NCBI GenBank assembly: GCA_964453075.1
Contig: CAYVNM010000003.1
Span: 17,059-81,058 of the forward strand
DNA length: 64,000 bases
Direction: 5' to 3'
Origin: C7867-006 sp964453075
GTDB taxonomy: Bacteria; Patescibacteriota; Minisyncoccia; Phycocordibacterales; DATDWN01
Shown here: piece after piece, positions 1-8,838 of the stretch
How positions within the stretch are numbered: position 1 is the stretch's first letter
How the letters are laid out: the number at the start of each line of letters is the position of its first letter
Translations under genes and position numbers: made by a program
The notes under the pieces: generated by a model
The model's input: only the letters and a program-made list of their open reading frames with translations
Told to the model about the DNA's origin: nothing
The model's database searches: none

Positions 1-646
1 GTTTGTAAGTGGCCAAATCAAACTCTAGAATATCAGTCAGCATTCCATCCAAACGATATCTCAACCTAACGTATTCTTCCTCTGGTTCGAGATGTACATC
101 TGAAGAATTTGTAGCGATCGCACCAGCCAGAATGATCTCCATGATTCTGGATATACGATAACTCTTCTTCATCTGCAGAACTTCTCCTATCAAATTTTGA
201 ACATCAGGTATGGTGTGAACCTGAGAAAGGAATTCAGTTATTTGTTCATTGGAAATATCCAAAGCTCCAGACTTTGTTTCAAAGGAATAAGATAGGTCTT
301 TATACCTATCCCAAACCTTATTTAGGCTAGCGTGTGAGATCATGAATAGTTCTATGGTATAGCCTTTACTCTTTAGTTTATTTAGAGCCTCTACTGTCTT
401 TGGGTTTTGGGGGGATAAAGCTCCTATACTCAAAACTTTATCTACGTCGTTGAAAACCGCTATCTGGGCTTCACGAGTTTCTGTTTCTGTTATGACTCGT
501 AGTGCATCTATATTTATTGGTGTTACAGATAGATCAAGATAGGGGATGCCATACTTGGACGACAGGGTTTTTGCCAGATCTTCCTCTTCTTGTTTTCGCA
601 GATCTTCTACTCTTTTATTTTGTTTGTCTTCGTCAAATAAAACCAT
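1..646 (-). CDS. pilB: Type IV pilus assembly ATPase PilB/GspE, partial (C-terminus outside window)
   Basis: Reading the minus strand from the ATG at 646 gives 215 codons open to the window edge. The first ~150 residues fit the N-terminal MshEN-type domain of PilB/GspE. Near residue 185 comes ATNSSDVHLEPEEEYVRLRY followed by RLDGML, which matches the SDIHIEP...RFRIDG segment that opens the ATPase core of secretion/pilus ATPases. Walker A and B boxes would lie beyond base 1. The product should power pilus extension at the inner face of the membrane. pilM, pilN and pilO at 17404-19499 support a type IV pilus in this organism. The family is clear; PilB versus GspE is inferred from those genes. 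Confidence 0.88.
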   Translation of the reverse strand, partial: MVLFDEDKQNKRVEDLRKQEEEDLAKTLSSKYGIPYLDLSVTPINIDALRVITETETREAQIAVFNDVDKVLSIGALSPQNPKTVEALNKLKSKGYTIELFMISHASLNKVWDRYKDLSYSFETKSGALDISNEQITEFLSQVHTIPDVQNLIGEVLQMKKSYRISRIMEIILAGAIATNSSDVHLEPEEEYVRLRYRLDGMLTDILEFDLATYK

Positions 647-701
647 ACAAATATAATAACATAACTTTTTCAAGACATGTATAAGTATATTACTCTCATC
701 A

Positions 702-730
702 TTGACAGAAATACTAAAAGGGTGTATAAT
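702..730 (+). promoter_or_regulatory. Consensus promoter of the lipoprotein cassette
   Basis: TTGACA at 702-707 and TATAAT at 725-730 are separated by exactly 17 bases. The predicted start site near 737 falls at the first base of the Shine-Dalgarno AGGAGG (737-742), so the leader is almost only the ribosome binding site. Confidence 0.8.
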
Positions 731-747
731 TATAGTAGGAGGTGCCT

Positions 748-1440
748 ATGCGCACACTGAAGTTCCTCGTCATGATTGTGGTCGCCGTGTTGGCGACTGG
801 TTGCGCCACTCGTTCGGCGACCGTGGTGTCGGCCCCTGCGAAACCCTTGACCATCGAGGAAGAGGTTGAGCAAGTTCGGACCCGAGAGAGCATCATTCGG
901 CTTCGTGCCGAGGAGATCCGCCTGAAGAAGCGGATCGAAGAAGCCCAGAAGGAACTCCGCAAGGTGGAGACTCCTGAAGAGCGTCAGGCTCGGAAGGAGC
1001 TGGAGCGAGAGGAGAGAGGGTCCGCCAAGCTCGCCAAGGCCTCTGCAGAAATTTTGCAGTGGGCCAACATTACTGGGTGTGAATCCGGAACTGTCGCGGT
1101 CAACCCGTCGGCCGTTCGGCCGGGCTGGCTCGATCGCCAGAACGTCATGGTGTCGGTGCGTATCATCAATACCACCCCACTCACGTACAACATCGAAACT
1201 CCATCGCGGGGTATCGGTCTGGCTGTGAGAGGGCTTTGTCCGGGGGGTTCGGTCACTCTGGCCTTTGCCAGGGATATGCTCACTGATTCTGCGCAAGTGA
1301 GCATCGCGCTCATCGCAATCTCTGAGCCTTCAGCGGGCCAAGGGGTGGTGACCGAGGAGCGTCGCTTGACGCTCAATGCGAGCAACGTGAACAACAACCG
1401 AGTCAGGTCAGAGATCTGGAGACTGACTCGTCGCCGGTGA
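748..1440 (+). CDS. GC-rich putative lipoprotein with coiled coil
   Basis: 230 residues. The start is the ATG at 748, five bases after AGGAGG; an in-frame GTG at 742 lies inside that site and is not the start. The N-terminus MRTLKFLVMIVVAVLATGC has a lipobox-like end, suggesting lipidation at Cys19. Residues ~38-95 are a charged coiled coil (EEEVEQVRTRES and following), and the C-terminal half looks like a beta-rich extracytoplasmic domain I do not recognise. Base composition and codon use (CGG, GTC, CTC, GAG) differ sharply from the AT-rich neighbours. It has its own promoter and terminator, as in other GC-rich cassettes of this window. Function unknown. Confidence 0.8.
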   Translation: MRTLKFLVMIVVAVLATGCATRSATVVSAPAKPLTIEEEVEQVRTRESIIRLRAEEIRLKKRIEEAQKELRKVETPEERQARKELEREERGSAKLAKASAEILQWANITGCESGTVAVNPSAVRPGWLDRQNVMVSVRIINTTPLTYNIETPSRGIGLAVRGLCPGGSVTLAFARDMLTDSAQVSIALIAISEPSAGQGVVTEERRLTLNASNVNNNRVRSEIWRLTRRR

Positions 1441-1469
1441 GGTGATGGCATAGCGTGGTCACCTCCGTG

Positions 1470-1516
1470 CTGTCGGGGAGGAAAGGTTAGAGCCTTTCCT
1501 CCACGGCAGTTTTTTT
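1470..1516 (+). terminator. Intrinsic terminator after the lipoprotein gene
   Basis: A long GC-rich hairpin (inner stem GGAGGAAAGG with CTTTCCTCC, outer stem CTGTCG with CGGCAG) is followed by seven T at 1510-1516. Confidence 0.85.
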
Positions 1517-1542
1517 GTGTAAAAAATGTTAGTATATCTTCT

Positions 1543-1980
1543 ATGAAATTTATTTCCAAAAACCTTGAAGATACACAGAAGTTTGCTGGTGACTTTATTC
1601 AAAACCTTACACCAAAAACTAACGGCGCTACTGTTGTTGGTTTGTATGGAAATTTGGGTGCAGGAAAAACTACTTTGACTCAGTCTATTGCTAGAGTTCT
1701 TGGTGTGGGTGAGACAGTAACCAGCCCCACATTTGTTATAGAAAAAATATATGAATTGGCTGGTCAAAAATTTACTCATCTTATACATATTGATGCTTAT
1801 AGAATAGAAAAATCAGAAGAATTGTTGCGTCTAGGCTGGCAAGAGATTGTTTCAGATTCTCAAAACTTGATATTGATTGAGTGGCCAGAAAAAGTTTCTG
1901 ATATTATGCCAAAACACATAAAAGTGGTACTCAAAACTATTGAAGATGAGACTTCCAGAGAAATAGAGGTGGTTTTTTAG
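1543..1980 (+). CDS. tsaE: tRNA threonylcarbamoyladenosine biosynthesis ATPase TsaE
   Basis: 145 residues, full length for TsaE. The P-loop GNLGAGKTT is at ~36-44, followed by TSPTFVI, the HIDAYR segment and LIEWPEK, all typical of the family. TsaE is the ATPase that works with TsaB and TsaD to place t6A at position 37 of ANN-decoding tRNAs in the cytoplasm. Its partners are not in this window. An extended -10 box, TGT-TAGTAT (1527-1535), lies 7 bases before the ATG with no room for a ribosome binding site, so the mRNA is probably leaderless. It starts the tsaE-polA-exonuclease-holA run. Confidence 0.95.
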   Translation: MKFISKNLEDTQKFAGDFIQNLTPKTNGATVVGLYGNLGAGKTTLTQSIARVLGVGETVTSPTFVIEKIYELAGQKFTHLIHIDAYRIEKSEELLRLGWQEIVSDSQNLILIEWPEKVSDIMPKHIKVVLKTIEDETSREIEVVF

Positions 1981-2009
1981 AAAATGGTATAATTGACTCA
2001 TAGCTCATT

Positions 2010-4367
2010 ATGTCTAAATCTAAAACCAAAAAAACGTTAGTTTTGTTAGATGTGCATGCAATATTACACAGGGCTTATCATGCGCTTCCAGAATTTGAAT
2101 CAAGCAAAGGGGAACCGACTGGGGCTTTATATGGACTCTGTACGATGCTCATAAAGATAACAAAAGATTTGAAACCAGATTATGTCGTGGCTTGCTATGA
2201 TTTGCCAGAACCAACGGTGAGACACGAAGCCTATGGTGATTACAAAGCCGGTCGCAAAAAGACAGACGATAATTTGGTTGTTCAGCTTGAGAGGTCTAAA
2301 GATATTTTCAAGGCAATGAATATTCCAATGTATTCTTCTCCTGGTTTTGAGGCGGATGACATGCTCGGTACTATAGTAGAAACTCTAAAGAAAAATTCTG
2401 ATCTTGATATTGTTATTGCTTCTGGAGATATGGACACTATGCAACTAATAGATGGAGACAGAGTTCGTGTTTATACTTTGAAAAAAGGAATCAAAGATAC
2501 AATTATTTATAATGAGAAAGCTGTATTGGAGAGATGGGGATTTGGTCCAAAAAATCTTACTGACTACAAAGGTCTTCGAGGTGATCCGTCTGACAATATA
2601 GTGGGTATTGCTGGTATAGGAGAGAAAACTGCGGAGGAACTTATTAAAAAATTTGGTTCAATTGAGGAAATTTATAAAAAATTAAAAAAAGACGAAAAAG
2701 TTTTTATAGATGCTGGAATCAAGAAAAGAGTAATAGAGCTTTTGAAAAGTGGCGAGGAAGAAGCACTTTTTTCAAAAATGTTGGCGACAATTCGCACAGA
2801 TGCTCCGATCTATTTTCTTTTGCCTGAGAAAGTTTGGCGTGATGATGTTGATATGAAAAAAGTTCAAGAACTATTTGGACTTTTTGAATTTAGAACACTT
2901 GGTCAAAAATTTGCTGAGAGTCTGTCTTTAGATATGCCAGAAAAGTTAGTAGTCGAGGCCAGCTCGGAGGATGTTTTTGAAGCAGGACTTTTGCTTTGGA
3001 TTATAGATTCAAACAAAACAAATCCTTCATTAGAGGATATTTTATCTTATACCCACACTGACAACATAAAAGATGCAAGAAAGGTTTTGGAACAAATCAT
3101 AAAAGATCAGAACTTGAATTTTATCTTTGATAACATAGAGAAACCACTTGTTCCTATTGTAAAAGAAATGAAAGAAGTTGGTATAAAGGTGGATACAGAA
3201 AGACTAAAAGAATTATCAAAAAAATATCACACCGAGCTTTCTAATTTGGAGAAGAAAATATGGAAAATAGTGGGGGAGGAATTTAATATAAACTCACCAA
3301 AGCAACTTGGCGAAATGCTGTTTGTCAAAATGGGACTTAAGGCAAAGAACCAAAAGAAAACTGCTAGTGGTGGTTTTTCCACAAAAGAATCAGAGTTAGA
3401 AAAACTAAAAGAAGAGAATCCAGTTGCCGGACTTGTCCTGGAATATCGGGAACTGGCTAAGCTTTTGGGTACATATATAGACACGATTCCTCTTCAAGTT
3501 GATAAGGATAATAGGCTTCATGCAGATTTTCTACAGATGGGTGCTACAACTGGCAGAATGGCTTCCGGAAATCCGAACTTGCAAAATATTCCAAATAAAA
3601 CTGATTTAGGGCGTGAGATTCGCAAGTCTTTTATAGCTGAGAATGGGTATAAACTTGTTTCTTTTGATTACTCCCAGATAGAGTTGCGTATAGCAGCTTT
3701 TTTGTCACAAGATGAAAAACTGATTGATATTTTTAAAAAAGGTCAGGATGTTCACACGGCAGTAGCCAGCGAGGTTTTTGGAGTTACGCCAGACAAGATA
3801 ACAAAAGAGATGAGGGTTAAAGCCAAAACCATAAATTTTGGAGTCATGTATGGTATGGGGGTGATGGCTTTGAAACAAAATATAGGTACTACAAAAGAAG
3901 ATGCACAAAAATTCTTAGATGAATATTTTAGTAAATTTTCCGGTTTAGCAGAATATTTGCAAAAAATAAAAAGAGAGACTGCTCAAAAAGGATTTACTGA
4001 GACATTTTTTGGTCGTAGGAGATATTTTCCAGAAATCAATTCAAGACTTCCATTCATGAAGGCTTCAGCTGAAAGAATGGCAATAAATGCTCCCATACAA
4101 GGAACAGAAGCAGATGTTATAAAACTAGCTATGATACAAATAGACAAGTTTTTGATCAGTAAAAATTTAAAAAAGGATGTGAGACTTTTGCTTCAAGTAC
4201 ATGACGAGCTGGTTTATGAAGTAAAAGAAAACATTATAGAGTCTATTGCCCCAGAAATAAAAAAAATAATGGAAAGTATAATTGATCCAAAAAAGGTTTA
4301 TGGTGTCGTTTGTGTTGCTAACGCTGAGGCTGGAGATAACTGGGCGGAGACAGAAGAAATAAAATAA
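2010..4367 (+). CDS. polA: DNA polymerase I without 3'-5' proofreading domain
   Basis: 785 residues. Residues 1-~290 form the 5'-3' exonuclease (LLDVHAILHRAYHALPEF, GDMDTMQLI, then the helix-hairpin-helix segment GDPSDNIVGIAGIGEKTAEE). Residues ~380-785 are the polymerase: ATTGRMASGNPNLQNIP, motif A SFDYSQIELR, motif B INFGVMYGMG, motif C LLQVHDELVYEV. The linker between them (~295-380) is too short for a working proofreading exonuclease and shows no DEDD motifs. Roles are Okazaki fragment maturation and repair. The next gene, one base downstream, is a stand-alone DnaQ-type exonuclease. TGG-TATAAT at 1985-1993 gives a short leader of about ten bases. Confidence 0.96.
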   Translation: MSKSKTKKTLVLLDVHAILHRAYHALPEFESSKGEPTGALYGLCTMLIKITKDLKPDYVVACYDLPEPTVRHEAYGDYKAGRKKTDDNLVVQLERSKDIFKAMNIPMYSSPGFEADDMLGTIVETLKKNSDLDIVIASGDMDTMQLIDGDRVRVYTLKKGIKDTIIYNEKAVLERWGFGPKNLTDYKGLRGDPSDNIVGIAGIGEKTAEELIKKFGSIEEIYKKLKKDEKVFIDAGIKKRVIELLKSGEEEALFSKMLATIRTDAPIYFLLPEKVWRDDVDMKKVQELFGLFEFRTLGQKFAESLSLDMPEKLVVEASSEDVFEAGLLLWIIDSNKTNPSLEDILSYTHTDNIKDARKVLEQIIKDQNLNFIFDNIEKPLVPIVKEMKEVGIKVDTERLKELSKKYHTELSNLEKKIWKIVGEEFNINSPKQLGEMLFVKMGLKAKNQKKTASGGFSTKESELEKLKEENPVAGLVLEYRELAKLLGTYIDTIPLQVDKDNRLHADFLQMGATTGRMASGNPNLQNIPNKTDLGREIRKSFIAENGYKLVSFDYSQIELRIAAFLSQDEKLIDIFKKGQDVHTAVASEVFGVTPDKITKEMRVKAKTINFGVMYGMGVMALKQNIGTTKEDAQKFLDEYFSKFSGLAEYLQKIKRETAQKGFTETFFGRRRYFPEINSRLPFMKASAERMAINAPIQGTEADVIKLAMIQIDKFLISKNLKKDVRLLLQVHDELVYEVKENIIESIAPEIKKIMESIIDPKKVYGVVCVANAEAGDNWAETEEIK

Positions 4368-4368
4368 T

Positions 4369-4896
4369 ATGTTGAATTTTAAAGAAAGACTTTTGGCTAT
4401 AACAGATATAGAAACGACAGGAGACAATCCTGTTGTTCATGAAATCATAGAAATAGGTTTGGTTTTATGTAGACCAGATAGTTTTGAAATAGTTGATCGT
4501 TTAAATATAAAAATAAAACCAAACCATATAGAAAAGGCCGTCCCTGCAGCATTAGAGAGAAATGGGTATAAAGAAGAAAATTGGAAAGATGGGGTAACTC
4601 TGGGTGAGGCTATGAAGATTTATTCAGAAAAAACCTGTGATGCGGTTTTTTATGCTTACAATGTCACTTTTGATTGGGGTTTTATAAATGAGGCTTTTAG
4701 GCAAACCGATTTTAAGAATAACATGGATTATCATCGTTTTGATATTATGTCTATGGTTTTTGGAAAATATAAAAAAGATATGGACAGTGTGTCATTAAAT
4801 TCAGCTTCAAAGATTTTGGGTATTCCAGAAGAACCTATGCCACACAATGCTTTAAATGGTGCTATGCAGGCATATATGGTTTTAAAAAAAATATGA
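4369..4896 (+). CDS. DnaQ-like 3'-5' exonuclease (DEDD superfamily)
   Basis: 175 residues. ExoI motif DIETTG is at ~15-20, ExoII in AYNVTFDWGFINEAF, and the C-terminal HNALNGAMQ supplies the ExoIII histidine; together these identify the DnaQ/RNase T-type exonuclease fold. The ATG is one base after the polA stop and the 3' end overlaps holA by four bases, so translation of the three genes is likely coupled. Because PolA lacks proofreading, this enzyme could act as a separate proofreader for PolA or for the replicative polymerase; that is inference from position only. Confidence 0.85.
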   Translation: MLNFKERLLAITDIETTGDNPVVHEIIEIGLVLCRPDSFEIVDRLNIKIKPNHIEKAVPAALERNGYKEENWKDGVTLGEAMKIYSEKTCDAVFYAYNVTFDWGFINEAFRQTDFKNNMDYHRFDIMSMVFGKYKKDMDSVSLNSASKILGIPEEPMPHNALNGAMQAYMVLKKI

Positions 4897-5606
4897 TTTA
4901 TTTTTTATACGGAACAGATACTCATAAAGCTCGTAGAAAAATGCATGATATATTGCAAAGTCTTTCTACTAAAAGACCAAACTCGGAAATTTTCAAATTA
5001 AATACAGAAAATTGGAATGCAGCACAATTAAGTGAATTAGTAGAATCTATTGGTTTATTTGATCAAAAATACATAGTAGTTTTGGATTTTCTTTTTGGAA
5101 ACAAGGAAGCCAAGGAAAGTATTTTGGAAAATATAAACAAAATGCAAAGTGCAGAACATTGGTTTCTAATACTTGATGGTAAGGTAGACGCTTTGACTGC
5201 TAAAAAAATAGAAAAAGTTTCTTATAAGACCCAACAATTTGAATTGGCAGAGAAAAAGAAGGAATCACCTATCATTTTTTCTATTGCAGATAAACTTTTG
5301 AATAGAGACAAAAAAAGGTTGTGGGTATCGTTTGTAGATTTGATAAGACAGGGTATACCTGCAGAGGAGATACATGGGGTGTTTTTTTGGGCAATTAAAA
5401 ATATGATTATCGCTAGTAGGGTAAAGAGTCAAAGAGAATCAGGACTAGCACCTTTTTCCTATAGCAAAGCTTTGTCCGGTAGCAGAAATTATAAAAGCGA
5501 AGAATTGGAAAGGATGTCATCTGGTCTTGTGGGCATGACACACAGAGTGAGGCAAGGTGAGGGTGATCTTGAGATTATGATGGAAAAGTGGATTTTAGAA
5601 AGTTAA
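4893..5606 (+). CDS. holA: DNA polymerase III delta subunit-like protein
   Basis: 237 residues, shorter than E. coli HolA (~340). The start YFLYGTDTHKARRKM matches the N-terminal nucleotide-binding-like segment of delta subunits, and the later LLNRDKKRLWVSFVDLI...FFWAIKNMIIASR region fits the collar domain. Delta opens the beta clamp within the clamp-loader complex. It overlaps the exonuclease gene by ATGA, and no separate promoter is visible. Family assignment is by pattern; the short length leaves some doubt. Confidence 0.75.
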   Translation: MIYFLYGTDTHKARRKMHDILQSLSTKRPNSEIFKLNTENWNAAQLSELVESIGLFDQKYIVVLDFLFGNKEAKESILENINKMQSAEHWFLILDGKVDALTAKKIEKVSYKTQQFELAEKKKESPIIFSIADKLLNRDKKRLWVSFVDLIRQGIPAEEIHGVFFWAIKNMIIASRVKSQRESGLAPFSYSKALSGSRNYKSEELERMSSGLVGMTHRVRQGEGDLEIMMEKWILES

Positions 5607-5617
5607 ATTTATTTTAT

Positions 5618-6139
5618 ATGTCAAAAAGATTTAACATCACACTTTTAATATTAGTCATTGTCGGTTTCATGGGTTTTTTGTTTTTGAAAAATGATTCAGT
5701 TGATACTGATGGTATAGCTGACAAAAAAATAGGTGGAAGCAATTTAAAAAATTATGAATCAGAAATATACAAATTTTCATTTGATTATCCAGATAAGTTT
5801 ATAGTAAATGATGTATCAACAAATGGTGTAGATAATAAGGTTACGTTTGAATCTGTAGAACCAGGACAAGGTTTTCAAATAACCATATTACCTTTTGATG
5901 AGTCCGGTCCACTTACAGAAGATCGTATAAAAAAAGATTTACCTGGACTAGCAATATTAGAACCTGTGAAAAGTGTGATGAATGGTGTTGATGTGCTTCA
6001 ATTCAATTCAGTGGATGAAAGTGTGGGAAATACATTTGAAGTTTGGTTTGTTTATTCTGGTAGTTTATATCAAATACAAACCTATAGGAATTTTAATAAA
6101 GAACTATTGGATATTTTAAATAGTTGGATATTTAAATAA
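5618..6139 (+). CDS. Membrane-anchored PsbP-like hypothetical protein
   Basis: 173 residues from the ATG at 5618; an upstream in-frame start at 5588 would run into holA. Residues ~5-22 (FNITLLILVIVGFMGFLFL) form one membrane span. The outside domain begins with YKFSFDYPDKF, the pattern seen in PsbP-like and related lipocalin-size domains, and ends NSWIFK. A second protein of this style is at 8839-9333 on the other strand. Exact function unknown. Confidence 0.7.
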   Translation: MSKRFNITLLILVIVGFMGFLFLKNDSVDTDGIADKKIGGSNLKNYESEIYKFSFDYPDKFIVNDVSTNGVDNKVTFESVEPGQGFQITILPFDESGPLTEDRIKKDLPGLAILEPVKSVMNGVDVLQFNSVDESVGNTFEVWFVYSGSLYQIQTYRNFNKELLDILNSWIFK

Positions 6140-6166
6140 GTATTTTTTGTGTGTTAAAATATCTCT

Positions 6167-8224
6167 ATGCTTAAGAAGATTTTGGTTTTTGTATTTATTG
6201 TAGCCTTCCCTTTTGTGGCTCATGCTGGGGTCATTATAAAAACCCCAACTTCTCTTGGTTTGTCTTCTGGTCTGGTATTACACTGGACTTTTGACGGTAC
6301 TGATATTTATGGAACGAGTGCACGGGATAAGTCGGGGAGTGGGAACCACGGAACAATCACGGCACCGCAAACAACATCGGGTAAAATAGGGCAGGCCCTA
6401 GAGTCTGGCAAAAATGCAGTAAATAGTAGTGTAATTAAAAGCTCATTTACTAACATATCAAGCTACCCAATTACAATCGCAGCTTGGACTATGGCAACTG
6501 GCAATAATGGCTCGATAAGGTCAGCAGTCACAGTTGGCACTACTGGTGACCCTTATTTTGGCATAGGCTGGGCTAGTACAAATGGTACGGTGACAATAGC
6601 GGATTTAACAGGGGGAGGACCCAGAAAGACAGGATCTGTTATTGGGAATAATAAATGGGTTCACATGGTTGGTGTTTTTAACAGTGCTACTGATCGTAAA
6701 CTATATATAAATGGAGTTCTTGATGTGTCGGATACCGTTGCCGGTGCTACTAACCCAGCTTCTGTAAATGAAGTAAGGGCTATGTATGGTGGTGGTACGG
6801 CATATATGAAAGTGGATGATGTACGTGTTTACAATAGAGCATTATCAGATGATGAAATTTCACGTCTTTATAATCTAGGTGCTTCAAGTAAAATTAAAAC
6901 TCCAGTTTCTCCAGCAACATCTGGACTTGTAACACACTGGACTTTTGATGGTACTGATATTTATGGAACCAGTGCACAGGATAAGTCGGGAAGTGGGAAC
7001 CACGGAACAATCACTAGCCCACAAATAATTTTAGGTAAATTTGGACAAGGTTTGCGTTCTGGTTTAAACGGTACTGGTAGTTATATTACAAAAACATCTT
7101 ACTCAAGTATTTCTGGGTATCCTTTTACTCTTTCTGTGTGGTCATATCCAAACGGGAACAATGGTTCATATAGAGCGGCTCTATCTCTCGAAGTTAATGC
7201 GAGTGTTGGGGCGGGAATAGGCTGGGCAGGTAATCCATCTTGGGTGCGTTTGTGGGGTGTCGGTACAGAGCTGGTTGACCAGGTAATGGATGGTCCAGCA
7301 GGGACCGTGGGCAAATGGAGTCACATTGTTGGTGTGTTTAATAGTTCGACGGATCGCAAACTATATGTAGATGGAGTTTTGATTAATACAGACACAGATG
7401 CCATGACATTGGGTACTCCTACTGCTCTGTATGTTTTTCGTGGTAGTACGGCACCTATGATGGCTGCGGATGATGTTCGTGTTTATAATCGAGCTCTTTC
7501 AGGTGAAGAAGTTTTGCAATTATATAACATGGGTAATGCAAATAAAATTAAAACCTCAACAACCTCTGTTGGTTCTGGTCTCGCTGGTTATTGGACTTTC
7601 GATGGTGCCGATACTTACTGGAGTTCTGCTACTGCTGGAACAGTTACAGACAAGTCAGGAAATGGTAGAGCGGGAACAATGACTAATATGTCGAGGTCAA
7701 TTTCTCCTTCAATAGGTAAAATAGGACAGGCTCTGAATTTTGATGGTGCAGATGATTATGTTGAGGCGATTTCCTCGGCTGTGTCTTTTCCTGTAACTCT
7801 TGTTGCTTGGTTTAGACCACAAACAATAAATTCAAATGTTATTTTATCACATAATTCTAGTCTTAATAATGGCTATAGAATAGGTATATCCAGTAGTGAC
7901 AAACCAACTTTTACCTTAGGAAGTGTCGCAGATTATCCATGCAGCACCTTTTCTAGTTTAACTTCTGGTAAATGGTATTTTCTTGCTGTAACAGTTACTG
8001 GTAACGGTGGAACCAGAACTTGTTATTTTGCTCCTGCTGGAGAAAAAATACAAATAGATCCGGCAACTGCTATAGGTACTATGAGTGGAACGCCAAATAG
8101 AATTACAATAGGCAGGAGAGGGGATAGTAATGGTTATTTTAATGGAAAAATAGATGATGTTCGTTTGTACGATAGGGTACTTTCTCAATCGGAAATTGAA
8201 AAAATATATTCTGCAGGTAGGTGA
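6167..8224 (+). CDS. Secreted protein with three LamG/concanavalin A-like domains
   Basis: 685 residues. Signal peptide MLKKILVFVFIVAFPFVAHA, then three repeats at ~29-237, ~245-460 and ~470-685. Each opens with a WTFDG...DKSG.G..GT block and closes with DDVR.Y.R.LS..E...Y..G, the hallmark of LamG_3 (concanavalin A-like) domains, which usually bind glycans or surface ligands. The first 80 bases of repeat 1 (6281-6360) and repeat 2 (6935-7014) differ at only four positions, so they duplicated recently; repeat 3 is more divergent. TGT-TAAAAT (6152-6160) six bases before the ATG predicts a leaderless mRNA. Probably a cell-surface adhesin-like protein. Confidence 0.9.
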   Translation: MLKKILVFVFIVAFPFVAHAGVIIKTPTSLGLSSGLVLHWTFDGTDIYGTSARDKSGSGNHGTITAPQTTSGKIGQALESGKNAVNSSVIKSSFTNISSYPITIAAWTMATGNNGSIRSAVTVGTTGDPYFGIGWASTNGTVTIADLTGGGPRKTGSVIGNNKWVHMVGVFNSATDRKLYINGVLDVSDTVAGATNPASVNEVRAMYGGGTAYMKVDDVRVYNRALSDDEISRLYNLGASSKIKTPVSPATSGLVTHWTFDGTDIYGTSAQDKSGSGNHGTITSPQIILGKFGQGLRSGLNGTGSYITKTSYSSISGYPFTLSVWSYPNGNNGSYRAALSLEVNASVGAGIGWAGNPSWVRLWGVGTELVDQVMDGPAGTVGKWSHIVGVFNSSTDRKLYVDGVLINTDTDAMTLGTPTALYVFRGSTAPMMAADDVRVYNRALSGEEVLQLYNMGNANKIKTSTTSVGSGLAGYWTFDGADTYWSSATAGTVTDKSGNGRAGTMTNMSRSISPSIGKIGQALNFDGADDYVEAISSAVSFPVTLVAWFRPQTINSNVILSHNSSLNNGYRIGISSSDKPTFTLGSVADYPCSTFSSLTSGKWYFLAVTVTGNGGTRTCYFAPAGEKIQIDPATAIGTMSGTPNRITIGRRGDSNGYFNGKIDDVRLYDRVLSQSEIEKIYSAGR

Positions 8225-8232
8225 TTTTTATA

Positions 8233-8263
8233 CCAGAAAAGTCGCACAGAAAGACTTTTCTGG
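8233..8263. terminator. Hairpin between convergent genes
   Basis: CCAGAAAAGTC (8233-8243) pairs perfectly with GACTTTTCTGG (8253-8263) in the 47 bases between the LamG gene and the convergent gene ending at 8272. A competing pair AGTCGC/GCGACT overlaps it. No T tract follows on either strand, so termination is inferred from position. Confidence 0.5.
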
Positions 8264-8271
8264 CGACTTGC

Positions 8272-8523
8272 TTAGTCGTACGGCGACAACCCATCGTACC
8301 ACAGGGAGGTGTTCACCTGCCTGTACTGTCCGAAGTTGCAATGTTCGCACTGGCGAATCTCGAACCAGTATGGATCGACACCGTCGGTTGTGAAGTACGA
8401 GTCGTACCTCAGGCCGAGACGGGTACAGCTCGGGCACATCTTCAGTCGGGCGTGCAGTCCGATGAACAGAAGTGTGGTGATGTATAGAACTACAACGTAC
8501 CAAGGAAGGGGCTCCGTGTACAT
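8272..8523 (-). CDS. Small GC-rich membrane protein with two CxxC pairs
   Basis: 83 residues, translated from the ATG at 8523, which follows GGAGG by seven bases. Residues ~8-24 (WYVVVLYITTLLFIGLH) are one membrane span. CPSC at 30-33 and CEHC at 59-62 form a likely zinc ribbon. A promoter TTTACT-17-TAATCT lies at 8570-8542 on the minus strand. Codon use is GC-rich, unlike the LamG gene. No family recognised. Confidence 0.72.
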   Translation of the reverse strand: MYTEPLPWYVVVLYITTLLFIGLHARLKMCPSCTRLGLRYDSYFTTDGVDPYWFEIRQCEHCNFGQYRQVNTSLWYDGLSPYD

Positions 8524-8541
8524 ATGTTTACCTCCAAAAAA

Positions 8542-8570
8542 AGATTACTCCGGTTTTTTGTTAAAGTAAA
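8542..8570 (-). promoter_or_regulatory. Promoter of the CxxC membrane-protein cassette
   Basis: On the minus strand TTTACT (8570-8565) and TAATCT (8547-8542) are 17 bases apart, just upstream of the GGAGG site of the gene starting at 8523. Confidence 0.55.
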
Positions 8571-8576
8571 GCGTAA

Positions 8577-8604
8577 CCGCCGGGTCTCTTTTGAGACACG
8601 GCGG
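8577..8604 (-). terminator. Terminator hairpin of the 47-residue gene
   Basis: CCGCCG (8577-8582) and GTCTC pair with GAGAC and CGGCGG (8599-8604), closing a strong hairpin downstream of the minus-strand gene at 8627-8770. The T tract is weak. Confidence 0.6.
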
Positions 8605-8626
8605 TGGGTGGTGGGCAGGGGTGGTG

Positions 8627-8770
8627 CTAGTAGCCCCCGTAGTTCTCATCCATCTCTTGAAGGTCCATTCGGAAGAACCACATTGTGGTGAGAATGACGA
8701 TGGCGACAATCAGGCAGACAAGTCCAAAGCAGAATTGAGTCACAGATCTCGCTCTTTGACGAAATCCCAT
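8627..8770 (-). CDS. 47-residue GC-rich membrane peptide
   Basis: A short gene: ATG at 8770 preceded by AGGAGG, stop TAG at 8629-8627. Residues 1-12 are basic (MGFRQRARSV), ~12-33 form one membrane span, and the tail is acidic (DLQEMDENYGGY). Promoter TTGACT (8837-8832) with TTTAAT (8814-8809), 17-base spacer. The signals and GC-rich codon use make this more than a chance frame. Function unknown; topology suggests N-in with a short outside tail. Confidence 0.65.
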   Translation of the reverse strand: MGFRQRARSVTQFCFGLVCLIVAIVILTTMWFFRMDLQEMDENYGGY

Positions 8771-8838
8771 TGTGGTCCTCCTGGGTCAAAAGTTACGGTT
8801 CTGTGTTTATTAAATTATATTTTTTTGAAATAGTCAAC

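Noticed and set aside
730..1559. Long minus-strand frames opposite the lipoprotein gene
   Set aside because: They are shadows of a GC-rich gene; no ribosome site, promoter or protein pattern, while the plus strand has all three.
8591..8833. Plus-strand 80-codon frame
   Set aside because: It starts in the terminator hairpin and lies opposite the better-supported 47-residue minus-strand gene.
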